A DNA stretch of 64,000 nt, from assembly GCA_024138015.1 (NCBI GenBank), contig JAMXBB010000010.1, forward strand, positions 82,588,658-82,652,657, given 5' to 3'. The notes below the pieces were generated by a model, which had not been told where the DNA came from, did no database searches, and worked only from the letters and a program-made list of their open reading frames with translations. Of this stretch, positions 35,913 through 46,879 are shown one piece after another. Position 1 is the stretch's first letter, and each line of letters starts with the position of its first letter. Source of the DNA: Lumnitzera littorea (taxonomy: Eukaryota > Streptophyta > Magnoliopsida > Myrtales > Combretaceae). A program made the translations under genes and the position numbers.

Positions 35913-36252
35913 TGAGGAAGGGATGCAATAAGAATTTGTAGGATTCTAGGAGAGAAGTACTTAGCTAGTTGGGTGGGGAGAGGCTATATTTCATTACTCG
36001 GTAGGAAGCTTTTGACAACTGAAAGTCTGATCATTCGATACAGAGCTCTTAGTTAGAGAATAGTTGGCATCGATACAAGAGAGAGAATAGAGTAAAGTAT
36101 AACCATCTAGAGCTCTTAGGGAATTTAGCCACTCTCCTTTTATGTACAGTTTCTCGTCATCAGTAGGTTGATGAGAGAGAATTCTTTGGGTAAGGGACTG
36201 GAGGCCTTTGAAGCATATATGAGTAAGTAGGCCAAAGGTCAATAACCCATCA
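35913..36252 (-). repeat. Gy-B 5' LTR, truncated
   Basis: Matches 31473-31805 of the 3' LTR. The outer edge ...AACCCATCA is intact. The inner side is lost at 35913, where gag-like sequence begins directly, so U3-distal, R, U5 and PBS are missing. Confidence 0.75.
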
Positions 36253-36850
36253 ACATGTTTAGACAGATGAACAAATACTTAAAATGAAGGAGACAATGAG
36301 TTATAAGGCAAGAAATTTTGAATCAAACAAGATGTAGAATAACCAAAAAAAGGTTTAATAGTAGAATCACTACATTTATAAGAATAACCAGAACTAATAA
36401 CATGAGAAGAATGATTGGTCAAATCTAGGTTTAAAATATGATGGAAATTAACCAAATATGAAGGAAGTTTAGTAGGCTACATGCTTCATCAAAATGGAAT
36501 AGATTCAGAATATGAAGTTGTAATAATGTTTGAGGTAATAGTATCAGGCATGCTTTGTGAAACATCATCAACAGTATTAGCAAAGGTATTATCATAATCA
36601 ATATTAGTAAAGATAGTATCATCAACAATATTTGCAAGAATAATAATGTTTGTGTTTATACTAGTAGTAGTATCTAAACCACTAGAAGGAAAAGGAAATA
36701 AAGAAAAAAAAAATATAATCCACAAATGTAGCATAAATATTAGAAGGTAAAGATGAAGAATGATGTGACAAAAAGATTGAGAAATTGAAGGCAAACAAAG
36801 GGGAAAAGATGTTCAAGAAAGGAAACATCTCTCAAAATAACATGTTTCCT
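36253..36850 (-). pseudogene. Cop-1 pol linker between integrase and reverse transcriptase
   Basis: Low-complexity, Ser/Thr/Asn/Ile-rich minus-strand sequence with many stops, as usual for the poorly conserved linker of copia pol. Near 36300 NSLSPSF.VFVHLSK resembles the LSPSYRAFLA..S segment that precedes reverse transcriptase in copia. It breaks off exactly at the Gy-B LTR. Confidence 0.6.
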
Positions 36851-37605
36851 ATCTAATAAATCATACAACTTGTAGCTTTTAGCACCAACGAAATAACCAA
36901 CAAAAATATAAGGTTGATTTCTATAATCAAACTTAGATCAATGTCTTTTAAGAGTGGAAAGAAAGCACGAGGAACTAAATACACAAAGTAAAGAATAAGA
37001 GGGAGGTTTAAAAAGAGCCTAATATGGTGTAATTCCATCATGCAAAGAAATAGGAAGTCTATTAATAGTATAAGTACTAGTCAAATTTGCATCCTTTAAA
37101 AATAAAACAGCAAAGAGGATTGAAACAATAATGCTTTAGCAACTAAAAACAAATGTTGATGATTTCTTTCTATTACCCCATTTTTTCTTAGTGTCTCAAT
37201 ACAAGAAACATGATGAATTATTCTATGAGAAGAATAGAAATCATAAAGAGTAAATTCACAATCATTATGAGTGTAGATGATTGTAATTTTCTTATCAAAT
37301 TAAGTAGAAACATGACTATGAAAATAAGGAATTATGAAGGAGACTTCATGTTTAAAGCCTATGAGATAAACCTTAGTTACTCTAGTAAAGTCATCAATTA
37401 TAGTAAGGAAATATCAATGTTGTTGTAAAGTGAAAGTGGCAAAAGGACTCCAAATGTCAATACGAACTAAGTCAAAGGCACAAATTGTACTTTTAATGTG
37501 TAAAGGAAATGAATTACAATGTTGTTTTGAAAAAAGAGCAAACAAAATAATCGATCTTATTAAAAGAAATTGACACATCAAGTTTGTGTATGTCTCTCAT
37601 ATGAT
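36851..37605 (-). pseudogene. Cop-1 integrase
   Basis: Ty1/copia integrase core on the minus strand: YFLTIIDDFTRVT.VYLI (first catalytic Asp in IDDFTR), then ITIIHTHNDCEFT (usual RSDNG.E; here changed), then GVIERNHQHLF..AKALLFQSS (catalytic Glu in the GVIER region). Segments MMELHHIRLFLNLP and LLKDIDL follow. Interrupted by stops. The order gag-protease-integrase-reverse transcriptase, with integrase before reverse transcriptase, is what separates copia from gypsy. Confidence 0.8.
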
Positions 37606-37827
37606 TAAATGACTAAATTAAAAGTGCCAAACATTAAAACATGAGAAACAAATGATTGCTGCATAGAATTGCATGAATTGCCAACTAGTTTACAAAGAGA
37701 AGTTTGAACATATTGCTCCAAGATATAAAATCCAAAGCTTGTTGTAGCTTGACTAATCATTTTCCAAGTTGAAAGGTCCTTAATAAAGCCGTTGTTTTTT
37801 GTGAATGTTATGAAAAATTTGTTGTTA
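37606..37827 (-). pseudogene. Cop-1 protease C-terminal part and pre-integrase
   Basis: The open minus-strand stretch ending at 37605 begins directly at the Gy-A junction with NKFFITFTKNNGFIKDLST, then TTSFGFYILEQY, the copia segment between protease and the GAG-pre-integrase domain. It continues in frame with NLISMSKLFHN at 48131 onward on the other side of Gy-A. Bases 37823-37827 (TGTTA) are the left copy of the target-site duplication. Confidence 0.85.
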
Positions 37828-38713
37828 TGATGCATCTTCGGGATCAGATGCCTATAGAAACACCACAACAAAGCAAACTGAAAAGAAAAAAAAAAAAGCT
37901 AGCAAAGTTTAGGTAGCTATCAACTAGATATGATACATCAATCAATCATATTCGGCCTATAATCTGCTGGATATGACTCACCAATTCGAATTGAATGGTC
38001 ACTCGCCAGTACTCCTTGCTAAAGGGAATAGATAAAAGTTAAAGGATAATGAGAACACTAGGGTCACTCAAGGGAAACTTAAATAAATTCTGATACTGAG
38101 GATTGATGTTTGCATACAATTAAGTAGGGGTTTATATACCTATCCACTAGGGTTATTCTTACACGTATGAAAAGACCAAAAGGGGTATTCTTACAATTAG
38201 GTTATATAATACATACTAAAAAGAGCAAAAGAGACAAAGAATATTCAGTACGAAAAAGTAAAGAATCCTTCTAGCATATTGTACTAGAAGACGTATGTCG
38301 ATTAGTGGCTGGACATCAGAAATATGATACAAGTGGACGAGAAGAAGAATTTGCAGTCAAGGGCTAACTAAGTAGGAGTTTGCAGTTAGGGGCCAACCTG
38401 ATCTGGATTAGGTTGGGGCCCAGTTAGTCCAGTTGTAGAATAGTTAGCTTGGGTTGGGGTCGGACATTTGTGGTCGCTTGAGAGCTTAACTCAGATAGTC
38501 TTGGGGTTGTTTGGTCGGATATCTTATCATAGCACGATTGTTCGGTAGATCTAGCATGCATGAAAGTGAGACTATCGGTAGAAAAGGGAAACAAAAAGGT
38601 CGGGATAGGAATTTGCATCTTGGATAGGGCTTTAAGTTAGTATTCTTCAAGTGAGTCCTTGGAGTCCTCTAGCTCGGCTTCATATGATTGGTCCAAGGGG
38701 TTGATTCTTATCA
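37828..38713 (-). repeat. Gy-A 3' LTR
   Basis: 886 bp. Aligns along its whole length with 47238-48125, with shared blocks such as AGGGAATAGATAAAAGTT, AAGTGGACGAGAAGAAGAAT and GTCCTTGGAGTCCTCTAGCT. A TATA-like TATATAAA lies at 38131-38138 on the minus strand. Short open frames inside it are not genes. Confidence 0.92.
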
Positions 38714-39730
38714 TCTACTTACGGATCGGAAAGATTTGTCCTCAAATTTGAAATGGTCTCTAACTCTTCATTTAAGGCACTCGTAAGGTCTTCTATTTGT
38801 TGGGGAGGAATCATGTCAAACACATTGAAAGTAGGGGAGACACTATAGTCATTAGGTAACTCGATTTGGTAGGCATTGTGGTTGACTTTCTTCAGGACTT
38901 TGAATGGACTATCAGATCAAGAAGATAGCTTGCTTTATCTCAAGTATGGTAATCGTTCTCAACTAAAGTGAATCCATACTAAGTCTCTTGGTTGGAAAGT
39001 AATAGTTCGGTGGCCTCGACTACTAATCTCTTGCTATCTTTAATTGAACTTAGTGATCTTCTTGGTTATGGAGTGGTGTAACTCATGCAATTCTTAGGCT
39101 CGTTTAACTCCAAATAGACTCTCTTTAACAACTATAGGGGTACCCATGAGGTTTAAGGGAATAGTGGGATTGAGGCCATAGATGAACTCAAATGAGGTCT
39201 TCCTAGTAGTGTTGTGGATAGTTCAGTTGTATACAAATTTTACAACTGGTAGACACAAATCCCAATCCCTCATGTTCTTTCCCACAATAGCTCTGAGTAA
39301 GTTGCCTAGTGTTCTGTTCACCACTTCAGTCTGGCCATCAGTTTATGGGTGGCTACTAGAGTTGAACACAAGTTTAGTTCTAAGTTTCTTCCATAGATTA
39401 TTCTAAAAATAGCTTAAGAATTTTGTGTCTCGATTTAAAACAATAGTCTTTAGTACTCCATGTAGTCGGATAACTTCCTACAGAAATAGATCAGTAATAT
39501 ATAAAGCATCGTTAGTTTGATGGCATGGAATGAAGTGTGCCATTTTGCTGAAGCGGTTCACTACAACAAATATAGAATCCTTCCTTATGGATGTTTGGGC
39601 CAACCCCAGGATAAAGTTCATGCTAAGGTCGACCCAAGGTAAGGTTAGCATCGGAAAGGACATATATTCTCCATGGGGCTCTCTCTTCCTCTTAGCTTAC
39701 TCGTACACTTCATAACTACCAACTATCTTA
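38714..39730 (-). pseudogene. Gy-A integrase core and C-terminus
   Basis: Minus-strand open piece 39478-39663 reads PWVDLSMNFILGLAQTS, then IFVVVNRFSKMAHFIPCH. The first catalytic Asp (usual SMDF) is Asn. Then IVLNRDTKF, where the S-D of SDRD is lost, then TDGQTEVVNRTLGNLLRAIVG with the catalytic Glu kept. Downstream AYQIELPNDY..SPTFNVFDM and ISNLRTNLSDP match the gypsy integrase tail. Several Trp codons have become stops (for example in YF-NNLW). Confidence 0.8.
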
Positions 39731-40250
39731 TAGACATTCTTGGCTAAACCTAGCTAGTAAAAGTTTTCCTTCAATAGATTGGCTATCTTAATCTCCCTAA
39801 AGTGACTAGATAATCCACCACTATGAGCTTCCTTGACCAACAGCTTACGTGTGAAATAGTTTAGTATATATAGCCTTCGGTCCTAGAACAAATAGCCACA
39901 CTTAAGATAATGTCCTCCAACAACTGCTCCTGCTCGATATTGCTAAACAATGGGACCGAAATGAGGATCATTAGCATACTGCTCGGTGATAAGTGAAAAC
40001 CCTAGTAATTTTGTTTGTAAAGTGGTCAATAGGATTTGCCGGCATAATAGAACATTGGCGACCACATTTGTGCTTCCTTTCTTGTGCTGGATCGTAGACA
40101 AAAATCCTTCTATAAACGCTAACTACTTAGCTTACCTCTTTAAGAGTTTGTTCTGACTCCCAAGGTACTTCAAAGATTCATGGTCTATATAACTAACAAA
40201 CTTTCATGGTACTAAGTAGTGTTGCCAAATAGTAAGAGCTGTCTTAGTCT
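39731..40250 (-). pseudogene. Gy-A pol, RNase H end to integrase zinc finger (duplication copy 1)
   Basis: First copy of the tandem duplication. Minus-strand reading: ALTIWQHYLVP..KFVSYIDHESLKYLGS, the end of RNase H with the usual TDHESLKHL, then LAFIEGFLSTIQHKKGS, then EAHSGGLSSHFREIKIANLL of the integrase zinc finger. The C-x-x-C of that finger has become Tyr-x-x-Tyr. Near-identical order is found in 40251-40631 plus 43753-43860. Confidence 0.75.
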
Positions 40251-40631
40251 AGTGGACATCCTTAGCCAAACCTGGCTAGTAAAAGTTTTCCTTCAACAGG
40301 TTGGCTGTCTTGGTCTCCTCAAAGTGATTAGATAATCCATCACTATGAGCTTCCCTGACCAACAGCTGACGCACGAAACAGTTTGGTATACACAACCTTT
40401 GGTCCTTGAACAAATAGCCATCCTTAAAATAATATCCTCCAACAACTACTCCTTCTCGTTAGAATACTACTTAGTGATAAGCAAAAACCCTAGTAATTTT
40501 GTCTACAAAGTGGTCAATAAGAGTTGTTAACGTGATAGGGCATTGACAGCTACATTTGTGCTTCCTTTTTGATACTGGATCACATACGAAAATTCTTCTA
40601 TAAACTCCAACCACTTGGCTTGCCTCTTCGA
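40251..40631 (-). pseudogene. Gy-A pol, duplication copy 2 (part before Tek-1)
   Basis: Repeats 39731-40140 in the same orientation: plus-strand blocks AGTAAAAGTTTTCCTTCAA, CACTATGAGCTTCC, CCCTAGTAATTTTGT and ACATTTGTGCTTCCTTT occur in both. It breaks off at TTCGA (40627-40631), the left target duplication of Tek-1, and resumes at 43753. Confidence 0.8.
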
Positions 40632-43600
40632 TGTAAGACTTACAATCAACTACCTAAAGTTTGACTCATAGAATTTAGGACGATCGATTAAAGGATCTGA
40701 TCGAGCCTAAATTATCAAATAAAATTAAAAATATTAGTAAAAGTGATTTCGTAAGTTCGAACTTAAGAAAATAAGCAATAAAATAAAAGAATATAAAATT
40801 TTCAAATTTTAAGTATATAACTCGTTATTTATCAAAAATGCACTAAAATGCATTCCGATAATTAACGAATCGCTAAAGATAAATTATATGTATACTAAAA
40901 ATCATAGAATGATCTAAATAATATTTAGGAATATTTATTTGTACTATATATGAATTTACATATAGGTAGAAATATGCGTAATTACTTAAAATACGTGAAA
41001 TGTGATAAAATAATACTAAATAATTAAATAAAATTCATAATTAACTAAGGAAAAATAAAGAAAAATATAGAAAAATGAGGAAAAGTCTAGAAGTGGGGCA
41101 TGGCAATATGAAAATTAAAGAAGGAAATTAACCAATTAAATTTAGCCAAATAAAATGTCAAAAGGAAGAAGAGATAAGGTAATTGTCAAATTAATTTAAT
41201 GCATAATAATTTTCCTAAAGCTCTATAAATACCCCAAATTTTTTAGAAGCTCATTTGATCAGTTTAAAATCCTAGAAAATTAGAGAGAGGTGAAATTGAG
41301 AGTAAATTAGGATTTTATAAAAATTTAGCAAAAATTTATGCAGTTAGGGCTTCTAAAAAAAACTCAAACCTGACGAGTAGTTGGGAGTGGATGGCCACCA
41401 CCACCACATAATGGTGACAGTGCCCAAGTAGGATAACACACTCATGGCCACTGATGGTAGCCGGAGCCACCCAAATCGATAACTTCAATTTTTAACCCGA
41501 TTTTGTATAATTTTATAAAAATAGTAAATATTCTTAGAAAATTATGAATTTTGTTATTCTAAAATATTATAGTATGTATTTTTTAGGAAAAATATTATTT
41601 TGATGAAAATATATCCCGTGATATATAGTCCTTAAGAAATCATCTAAAACCGAGCATGTTTCGGTTTAGAAATAAATGACTTTAAGAGTGTAGTTTTGAG
41701 CTTAAAATTTTTGTATAGATTACTTAGGTGATATAGAATAGTGCCATGAAGCCCTCAAAAATGAATTTTCGAAAATTTTAGATAATTTTTAGGCCTTAAA
41801 ATGAAGCATAAAATGGGTAATTATTAAATAGTTAATTAAGTAATTAAATGGTTAATTACTAATTTAGTGAATAATTATATGTTTTAAGATGTTGAAATCT
41901 AATGAAGTATAATACTTGTAGCATTTAGGGTGTTAGGTGTACTTATTAGGCTAATTATGTAGTAAATAAGTAATAGGAAAAAATAATAAATTTTAAGTTA
42001 ATTTTGTAAATTAAGGTAATTAGGTGTAAAATATGATTTAAGATTAATTTAGATATTTTGAAATGATAATTGATGTGGGAGATGGTAATTAAAGTGATAG
42101 AAATATTAGATGTGTATATTGTACATAAAAAGTGATAGTACATAATATGTAATTATTAGAAATATAATAAATAGAAGATATTAGAATAAAAATTGATATT
42201 ATATAAATAGTAGGGATATGTAATAAATCTGATAGAAATCTTAAATTTATGTAATTATATGAAAAATGTAAAAATTTCTCACATTAGGAGTAAATTCAAT
42301 ACACTAATAAGAATTTAAGTGTATCGGGTGGAATAAAATACTGACTAGGAGTAATTATGGTATTTAGGATATCTGGAAGTAATGTGATTAATTTCACATT
42401 ATAAGTTGAAACGAGTTTCTATGGTTCGAGTATAAAATAGTTGAACTAACATCTAATTTAGAAATCGAACTAGAACCTAATTTAGAAATCGATATGAAAA
42501 CTAAACCCGAACCTAACCCCAAACCTAGAATAATTGTAAAAGATTTGAGAACCTAGATAATTAGACATATTAAACCCTAAGCTAAAGATAACAATAAGTG
42601 TTATAGGATAAAAACTAATCTATAACAGTTATATGAAAACTGAGACAACGTTGGTATTACAGGAATAATCGGCAATGGCCTGAGCAAGTTAGATCTCGAG
42701 TGACCAAGCGAGGAGTCCAAGTAAGTTGGGATTAATACGTTGCTGTATTTTTTAGGCTTGAGATTATATTTGGTTGTGCTTGTTATATAGTTGGCTGTGT
42801 GTATGTATTTGATTATGAATGATGCTATGATTCTGTTTGTTGTTCTAGCTTGTATTGTATGAAGTAATTGATCACCCTAAAATGACCTTAATAAAGATAT
42901 AACTTATAATCATAAATCAGACCTGCATAGCAACCCATTAGGAGAAACCTAGGATTCTCTGGCCAAATACCGACCCCTTCAAAAGAAATAGCGCTGGATA
43001 GCATAATGAGTCTCTTCTTCATCCTTAGTCGAATTGAGTGACAGGTGAGGAGGTTATGGCAAGGGTGAAGTCAATGGTTTGAAGGTAATCACGGGAGGAG
43101 CGATGTCTCCATTGTACAAGCCTAGGTTTAGTCCTAAGCTGTTGCATTAACGGCAACTCTTCAACTCGGATTAGAGCAGGTGCAATTTCTCTAATCTCAC
43201 GACCGGCCGGACAACATCATGCGATGGCATTTTCTTAAATATGCATTGTACCTAATAAGTTGGTTGATAACTTTATTTGTGTTTATAGTATAGTTTTAAG
43301 TCCTTTATCCTAACTTATTAAGTTATGGTTGCTCATATCCCTATAGACGTCGTTGTGGGTACTGGCTAAGAAGCGGCTTACAACTACTCTGAAGCTAGCA
43401 ACCGCTAGATCCTGAGGAGTGAGGAAAAACATTTGAAGAACAGGCATATATTTTTAAAGTCTAAGCTCTTATCTTAGAATATTTCATTTCTAAATAATGT
43501 ATTAACTAAGAGATAGATTACGGTGAAGTGTTGTAAACATTAATTGTAATAACAAAATTCTAGTATATATATATATTTTCTTAATTTCTTAAGTAAATGA

Positions 43601-43752
43601 TTTATTTAAATTACAAACTGTTTACTTCAAAGCAGGTTAGTCGTAGATACCTATGTAGATCAGGTCTAAGATAGTGGTTGTAAGACCGACTTTTATCTTA
43701 GAATTGTTTATATGGTGAGGCTGTTATAACTCTGCCGCTTTGGGACGTGACA
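40632..43752 (+). repeat. Tek-1: 3.1-kb solo LTR, Tekay/Del type
   Basis: Starts TGTAAGACTTACAATC, ends CCGCTTTGGGACGTGACA, and is flanked by an exact 5-bp duplication TTCGA (40627-40631 and 43753-43757). 3121 bp, non-coding, one unit without internal region: a solo LTR left by recombination between the two LTRs of a complete element. The TGTAAGAC start, ...GACGTGACA end, great length and GC-richer 3' third (around 42.9-43.4 kb) are characteristic of Tekay/Del chromovirus LTRs. Plus orientation, opposite to its host Gy-A. Related, more decayed LTRs are Tek-2 and Tek-3. Confidence 0.88.
41224..41231 (+). promoter_or_regulatory. TATA box of Tek-1
   Basis: TATAAATA about 590 bp into the LTR, followed by CCCC. 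It fixes the LTR orientation as plus and probably marks the U3 promoter of the original element. Confidence 0.55.
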
Positions 43753-43757
43753 TTCGA

Positions 43758-44549
43758 AACTTTATTCTAACTCCCAAGGTGCTTTAAAGACTCATGATCC
43801 GTGTAAATAACAAACTCTTGTAGTACTAAGTAAAGTTGCCAAACAATAAGGGCCTTAAAAAGAGAGTATAACTCTTTTTCATATACAGAATAGTTCAAGG
43901 CAGCACCATTAAGCTTTTCGCTGTGGTAGGTGACAAGTTATCATTCCTGTATTAGGACGACACCAATTCCCATGCCTTACACATCACATTCTAACTAAAA
44001 GGGTTTGTTAAAATCAAGTAACGATAAGATAGGGGTAGAGGTGAGCTTAACTTTATTTAACTTGATCCTTCCATCTAAACCCTTCATTTTTCTTTGTTAG
44101 CTTGGTTAAGGGGGTGGCTATTGTTTAGAAATTTTTAATGAATCGCCTATAGAAAGAAAATAGGCCATGAAAGCTTTCAATTTTAATGATAGTTTTCAGT
44201 ATCAACCATTCCAAGACAACTTGGACCTTCTCCTCATCTACCTAAATTCCTTCCCTTGACACTACAAACCTAGGAAAAATCACTTTATCTTGGCAGAAAG
44301 AACATTTCTTCAAATTCCCTTATAATTGCTCGGATTGCAAAATATCAAATACTACTTTGAGATGTTGAACATAATGGCTCAGGTCAGCACTGTATACCAA
44401 TATGTCAATGGAGTTCATGACCATACATCTTTCGATCAGAGGGTGTATTGCACGGTTCATTAACCTCATGAATGTGCTCCGTGCATTAGTAAGTTTAAAT
44501 GATATAACTAACCATTCATAGAGCTATGCCTAGTCTAGAAGGCAATCTT
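43758..44549 (-). pseudogene. Gy-A reverse transcriptase C-part and RNase H
   Basis: Minus-strand remains. The catalytic segment reads MVMNSIDILVYSADL, where the YFDD box has become NSID. Then HYVQHLKVVFDIL, FHGLFSFYRRFIKNF, LTKLTKKNEGFRWK, and ECDV-stop-GMGIGVVLIQE (RNase H start, usual CDASG.GIGAVL). Up to the Tek-1 junction it reads LYSLFKALIVWQLYL..IYTDHESLKHLGS. Stops and frameshifts are frequent. Loss of the first catalytic Asp of YFDD alone would abolish polymerase activity. Confidence 0.8.
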
Positions 44550-44860
44550 TTACTCATTACCCAATCTCATGTGAATTTGGTAATAGCCACTTTGCAAATC
44601 AATCTTTGAAAATATTTTAGCACCATGAAGCTCATTTAAAATGTCATCAAGCCTTTGTATCCAGTATCTATACTTAATAGTAATTCGATTGACTACTTGA
44701 TTGTCAATGCACATAGGCCATGATCCGTCCTTCTTAAGGATGAGTAGAGTTGGTACAACACAAGGTCTCATACTCTTCCTCACGTATCCTTGCTCTATGA
44801 GTTTATTCACCCGTCTTTTCAGCTCAACAGCTTGCTCAAGGTTCTTCTGTATGTAGGTCA
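44550..44860 (-). pseudogene. Gy-A reverse transcriptase N-part
   Basis: Open minus-strand stretch: NKLIEQGYVRKSMRP, then VPTLLILKKDGSWPMCID, then LDDILNELHGAKIFSKIDL and QSGYYQIHM. This is the textbook N-terminal half of Ty3/gypsy reverse transcriptase (usual GYVRESMSPCAVP..LVPKKDGSWRMC / LHGAKVFSKIDLRSGYHQIR), with the first catalytic Asp (KIDL) intact. Confidence 0.88.
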
Positions 44861-45244
44861 GTTTGATAGGGTAACGCTTACCTCTAGATCAATACAGTGT
44901 TCTATACCTCCGACTGGAGGCAGTCCTCTAAGTAATTCTTCAGGAAACAGATTGGAAAACTCATTTACCAGGCTTCAGATTTCATTAGGAACATCCTCTA
45001 AATCTCTCATCTCCAACAATCTTCTAATAAACAAGAACATAGGCTCTTCAATCTTTTCAGCAACTCGAAGCTCTCTTCGACTCATGACTAAAGCCTTCTT
45101 CCTATCAGCTTAGGTAAGATGGTTATGGGTCTCATTTACTTGGGAGGGGGTCATAGGTTGCAACACAATCTTCTTTTCATCCTTAACAAATGCATATTTG
45201 TTCTTATATTCATCTTAAGTAACACGTCGGTGGAACAACCAAGG

Positions 45245-45525
45245 TCATCCAAGTAACGGATGTGAAGCTCCCATAAGGATGACATTGCATTCTACTTCAT
45301 CCTTGTATATAGTCTCAATATTGAATAGTATGGTTACTTGTTCCATCACATACAAAATATCCTTATCATGAAGCCAATGTAGCTTATAAGGTCGGAGATG
45401 CTTAGAAGTCAGCAGATCTAACCTCTGCATAAAGGATTGTGCTACTATGTTAGTACAACTTCCTCCATCCACTTTAATAATGCATAACTGTCCCTTGATG
45501 GTACATTTAGTATAGAACAAATTTT
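45245..45525 (-). pseudogene. Gy-A aspartic protease
   Basis: Open minus-strand stretch with FYTKCTIKGQLCIIKVDGGSC, here quoted to the Cys, followed by TNIVAQSFMQRLDL, RPYKLHWLHD and YKDEVECNVILM. The VDGGSCTNI motif is the retropepsin active-site loop in its plant chromovirus-like form, and RPYKL.WL.D is the typical flap-side segment. It matures the gag-pol polyprotein. About 90 residues are open, close to the usual domain length. Confidence 0.82.
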
Positions 45526-45529
45526 CCCT

Positions 45530-46879
45530 CTAGTCTTCCTTAGAGTTTGATAGAGAACTTAGTACTAATCTCAAAACTAAGGTCATCACTTCTCCCTGAT
45601 CGGCATGGACATAAGTCTCCTCTTCCTCTTCAGCTTCTGCCTTTCTAACATCCTTCTCCTCCTTAAGCTTGCTCTTGTTGGTGCTATCTACTACATCTTC
45701 TTGTAGCACCATGATATGTTAATTCAGATACTCAACAGCCATATTTCTGAAACCTAAGCATTTAAAGCACTTCACCTTAGTAGTCTTCTATTTGGAGGCT
45801 TGTCCTTTCTCATATGTTTGTGAGGTTGGCTTAGTCTTAGCTTGACTTGGCTAGCTTGCTCGGCTCGATTAGCCTATTTGGCTATCGTCAGGTTGGCCAT
45901 TCCTCTCCTTAGCTCGGTTTGGCCTCCTCGGCTCGGCTTAAATAGGTCTGTACGAAATAGGGGTTCAGGAGAATGTTAGCCTGAGTTGGCTTAAAGCACT
46001 TCTCCTTTGCTTTTTCACCCTCTATGCTATCTTAATCACCTCTCTAAGGTATAAAACCTCTGCACTTCCATAATATTGTGAATTTCATATTGGGGCCTAG
46101 AAATGAACCTTGATATTATACAAGCTTCTGGTTCTTTCACATCGGCCTGGATCATAAGCATCTAGAATTCTCTCATGTAATCATTAACAGATCGGCTTCC
46201 TTGGTGAAATTCTTATAACTTTGCGAATGTGTCTGGTAAGTAATAGCCTCTTCATTTCATCCCAAGTCCTCATACCTCGTCTTCCATCCCTTACTCTGGT
46301 TGCTTTCAAATTTTTTCACCACATTGTAGCATACCAAAATACTCTAGTGCAACAAGTTGGACCATAACAGCATCTGTATACCCATAACGGTCAAACAACT
46401 TCTTGACCTTCTCTTCCTACCCCAAGTATTCATTTGCATCTCTACTTCCACTAACGGGCAAAATTTGGAGCTTAACATTATCTAGTTCTTGAGGAGTTCG
46501 GTGTCCTCATTCCTATGCTCGGTAATAATCAACTACTTCTTCCTCCTTAAATTCTTCAATATCTAACTCCTCATCATCTTCCTTAATCTCCTCTAACTCT
46601 AGTCTTCGTTTTGCAGCTCAGTCTACTATTCGTCTAGCTCACTGCGGTTGAACTAGACAATTGGTTGGTGTCTTTCAAGGGCACTTTCCAGTGGGTTATG
46701 GTGTTGTATAGCCAAGAGTTGTTGTTTGTTAACTTGTATCGTTATGACTAGACTCTCAATAAGGTTAGTGAGTCTCTCCATTTTATCATCAACCGACCCT
46801 TACTACTATTATAATCACGACCAGGTTAAGCAACACTACTTTAGTCACCAATAACATCCCGAACATTCGAATTTGACAT
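45530..46879 (-). pseudogene. Gy-A gag
   Basis: Minus-strand gag beginning at the ATG at 46879 (MSNSNVRDVIGD, then a stop) and continuing DDKMERLTNLIESLV and QVNKQQLLAIQHHNPLESA. Its C-terminal zinc knuckle near 45.75 kb reads CFKCLGFRNMAVEY, where the His and last Cys of CCHC are Asn and Tyr. An acidic stretch (AEAEEEEETY) follows before protease. Gag packages the RNA. This copy is broken by numerous stops and cannot bind zinc normally. Confidence 0.75.

Larger units (their letters stand above)
30920..36252 (-). mobile_element. Gy-B: Ty3/gypsy retrotransposon inserted in Cop-1
   Basis: Minus-strand element with 3' LTR 30920-31805, a pol/gag region in the usual order, and a truncated 5' LTR (35913-36252). 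The parts of the two LTRs that remain are clearly related. Copia sequence lies on both sides: post-integrase linker on the right, reverse transcriptase on the left. About 540 bp of the 5' LTR plus PBS and gag start were deleted. The flanking 5-mers (CCGTA left, ACATG right) do not match, so the left boundary, chosen by LTR length (886 bp, as in Gy-A), is uncertain. The protease active site IIDGGSCTNV and the integrase tail motifs fit plant chromovirus-type gypsy elements. Confidence 0.75.

Noticed and set aside
38424..38618. Short minus-strand frame similar to one at 47974-48261
   Set aside because: The similarity is real but is due to the two LTRs of Gy-A, not to a duplicated gene.
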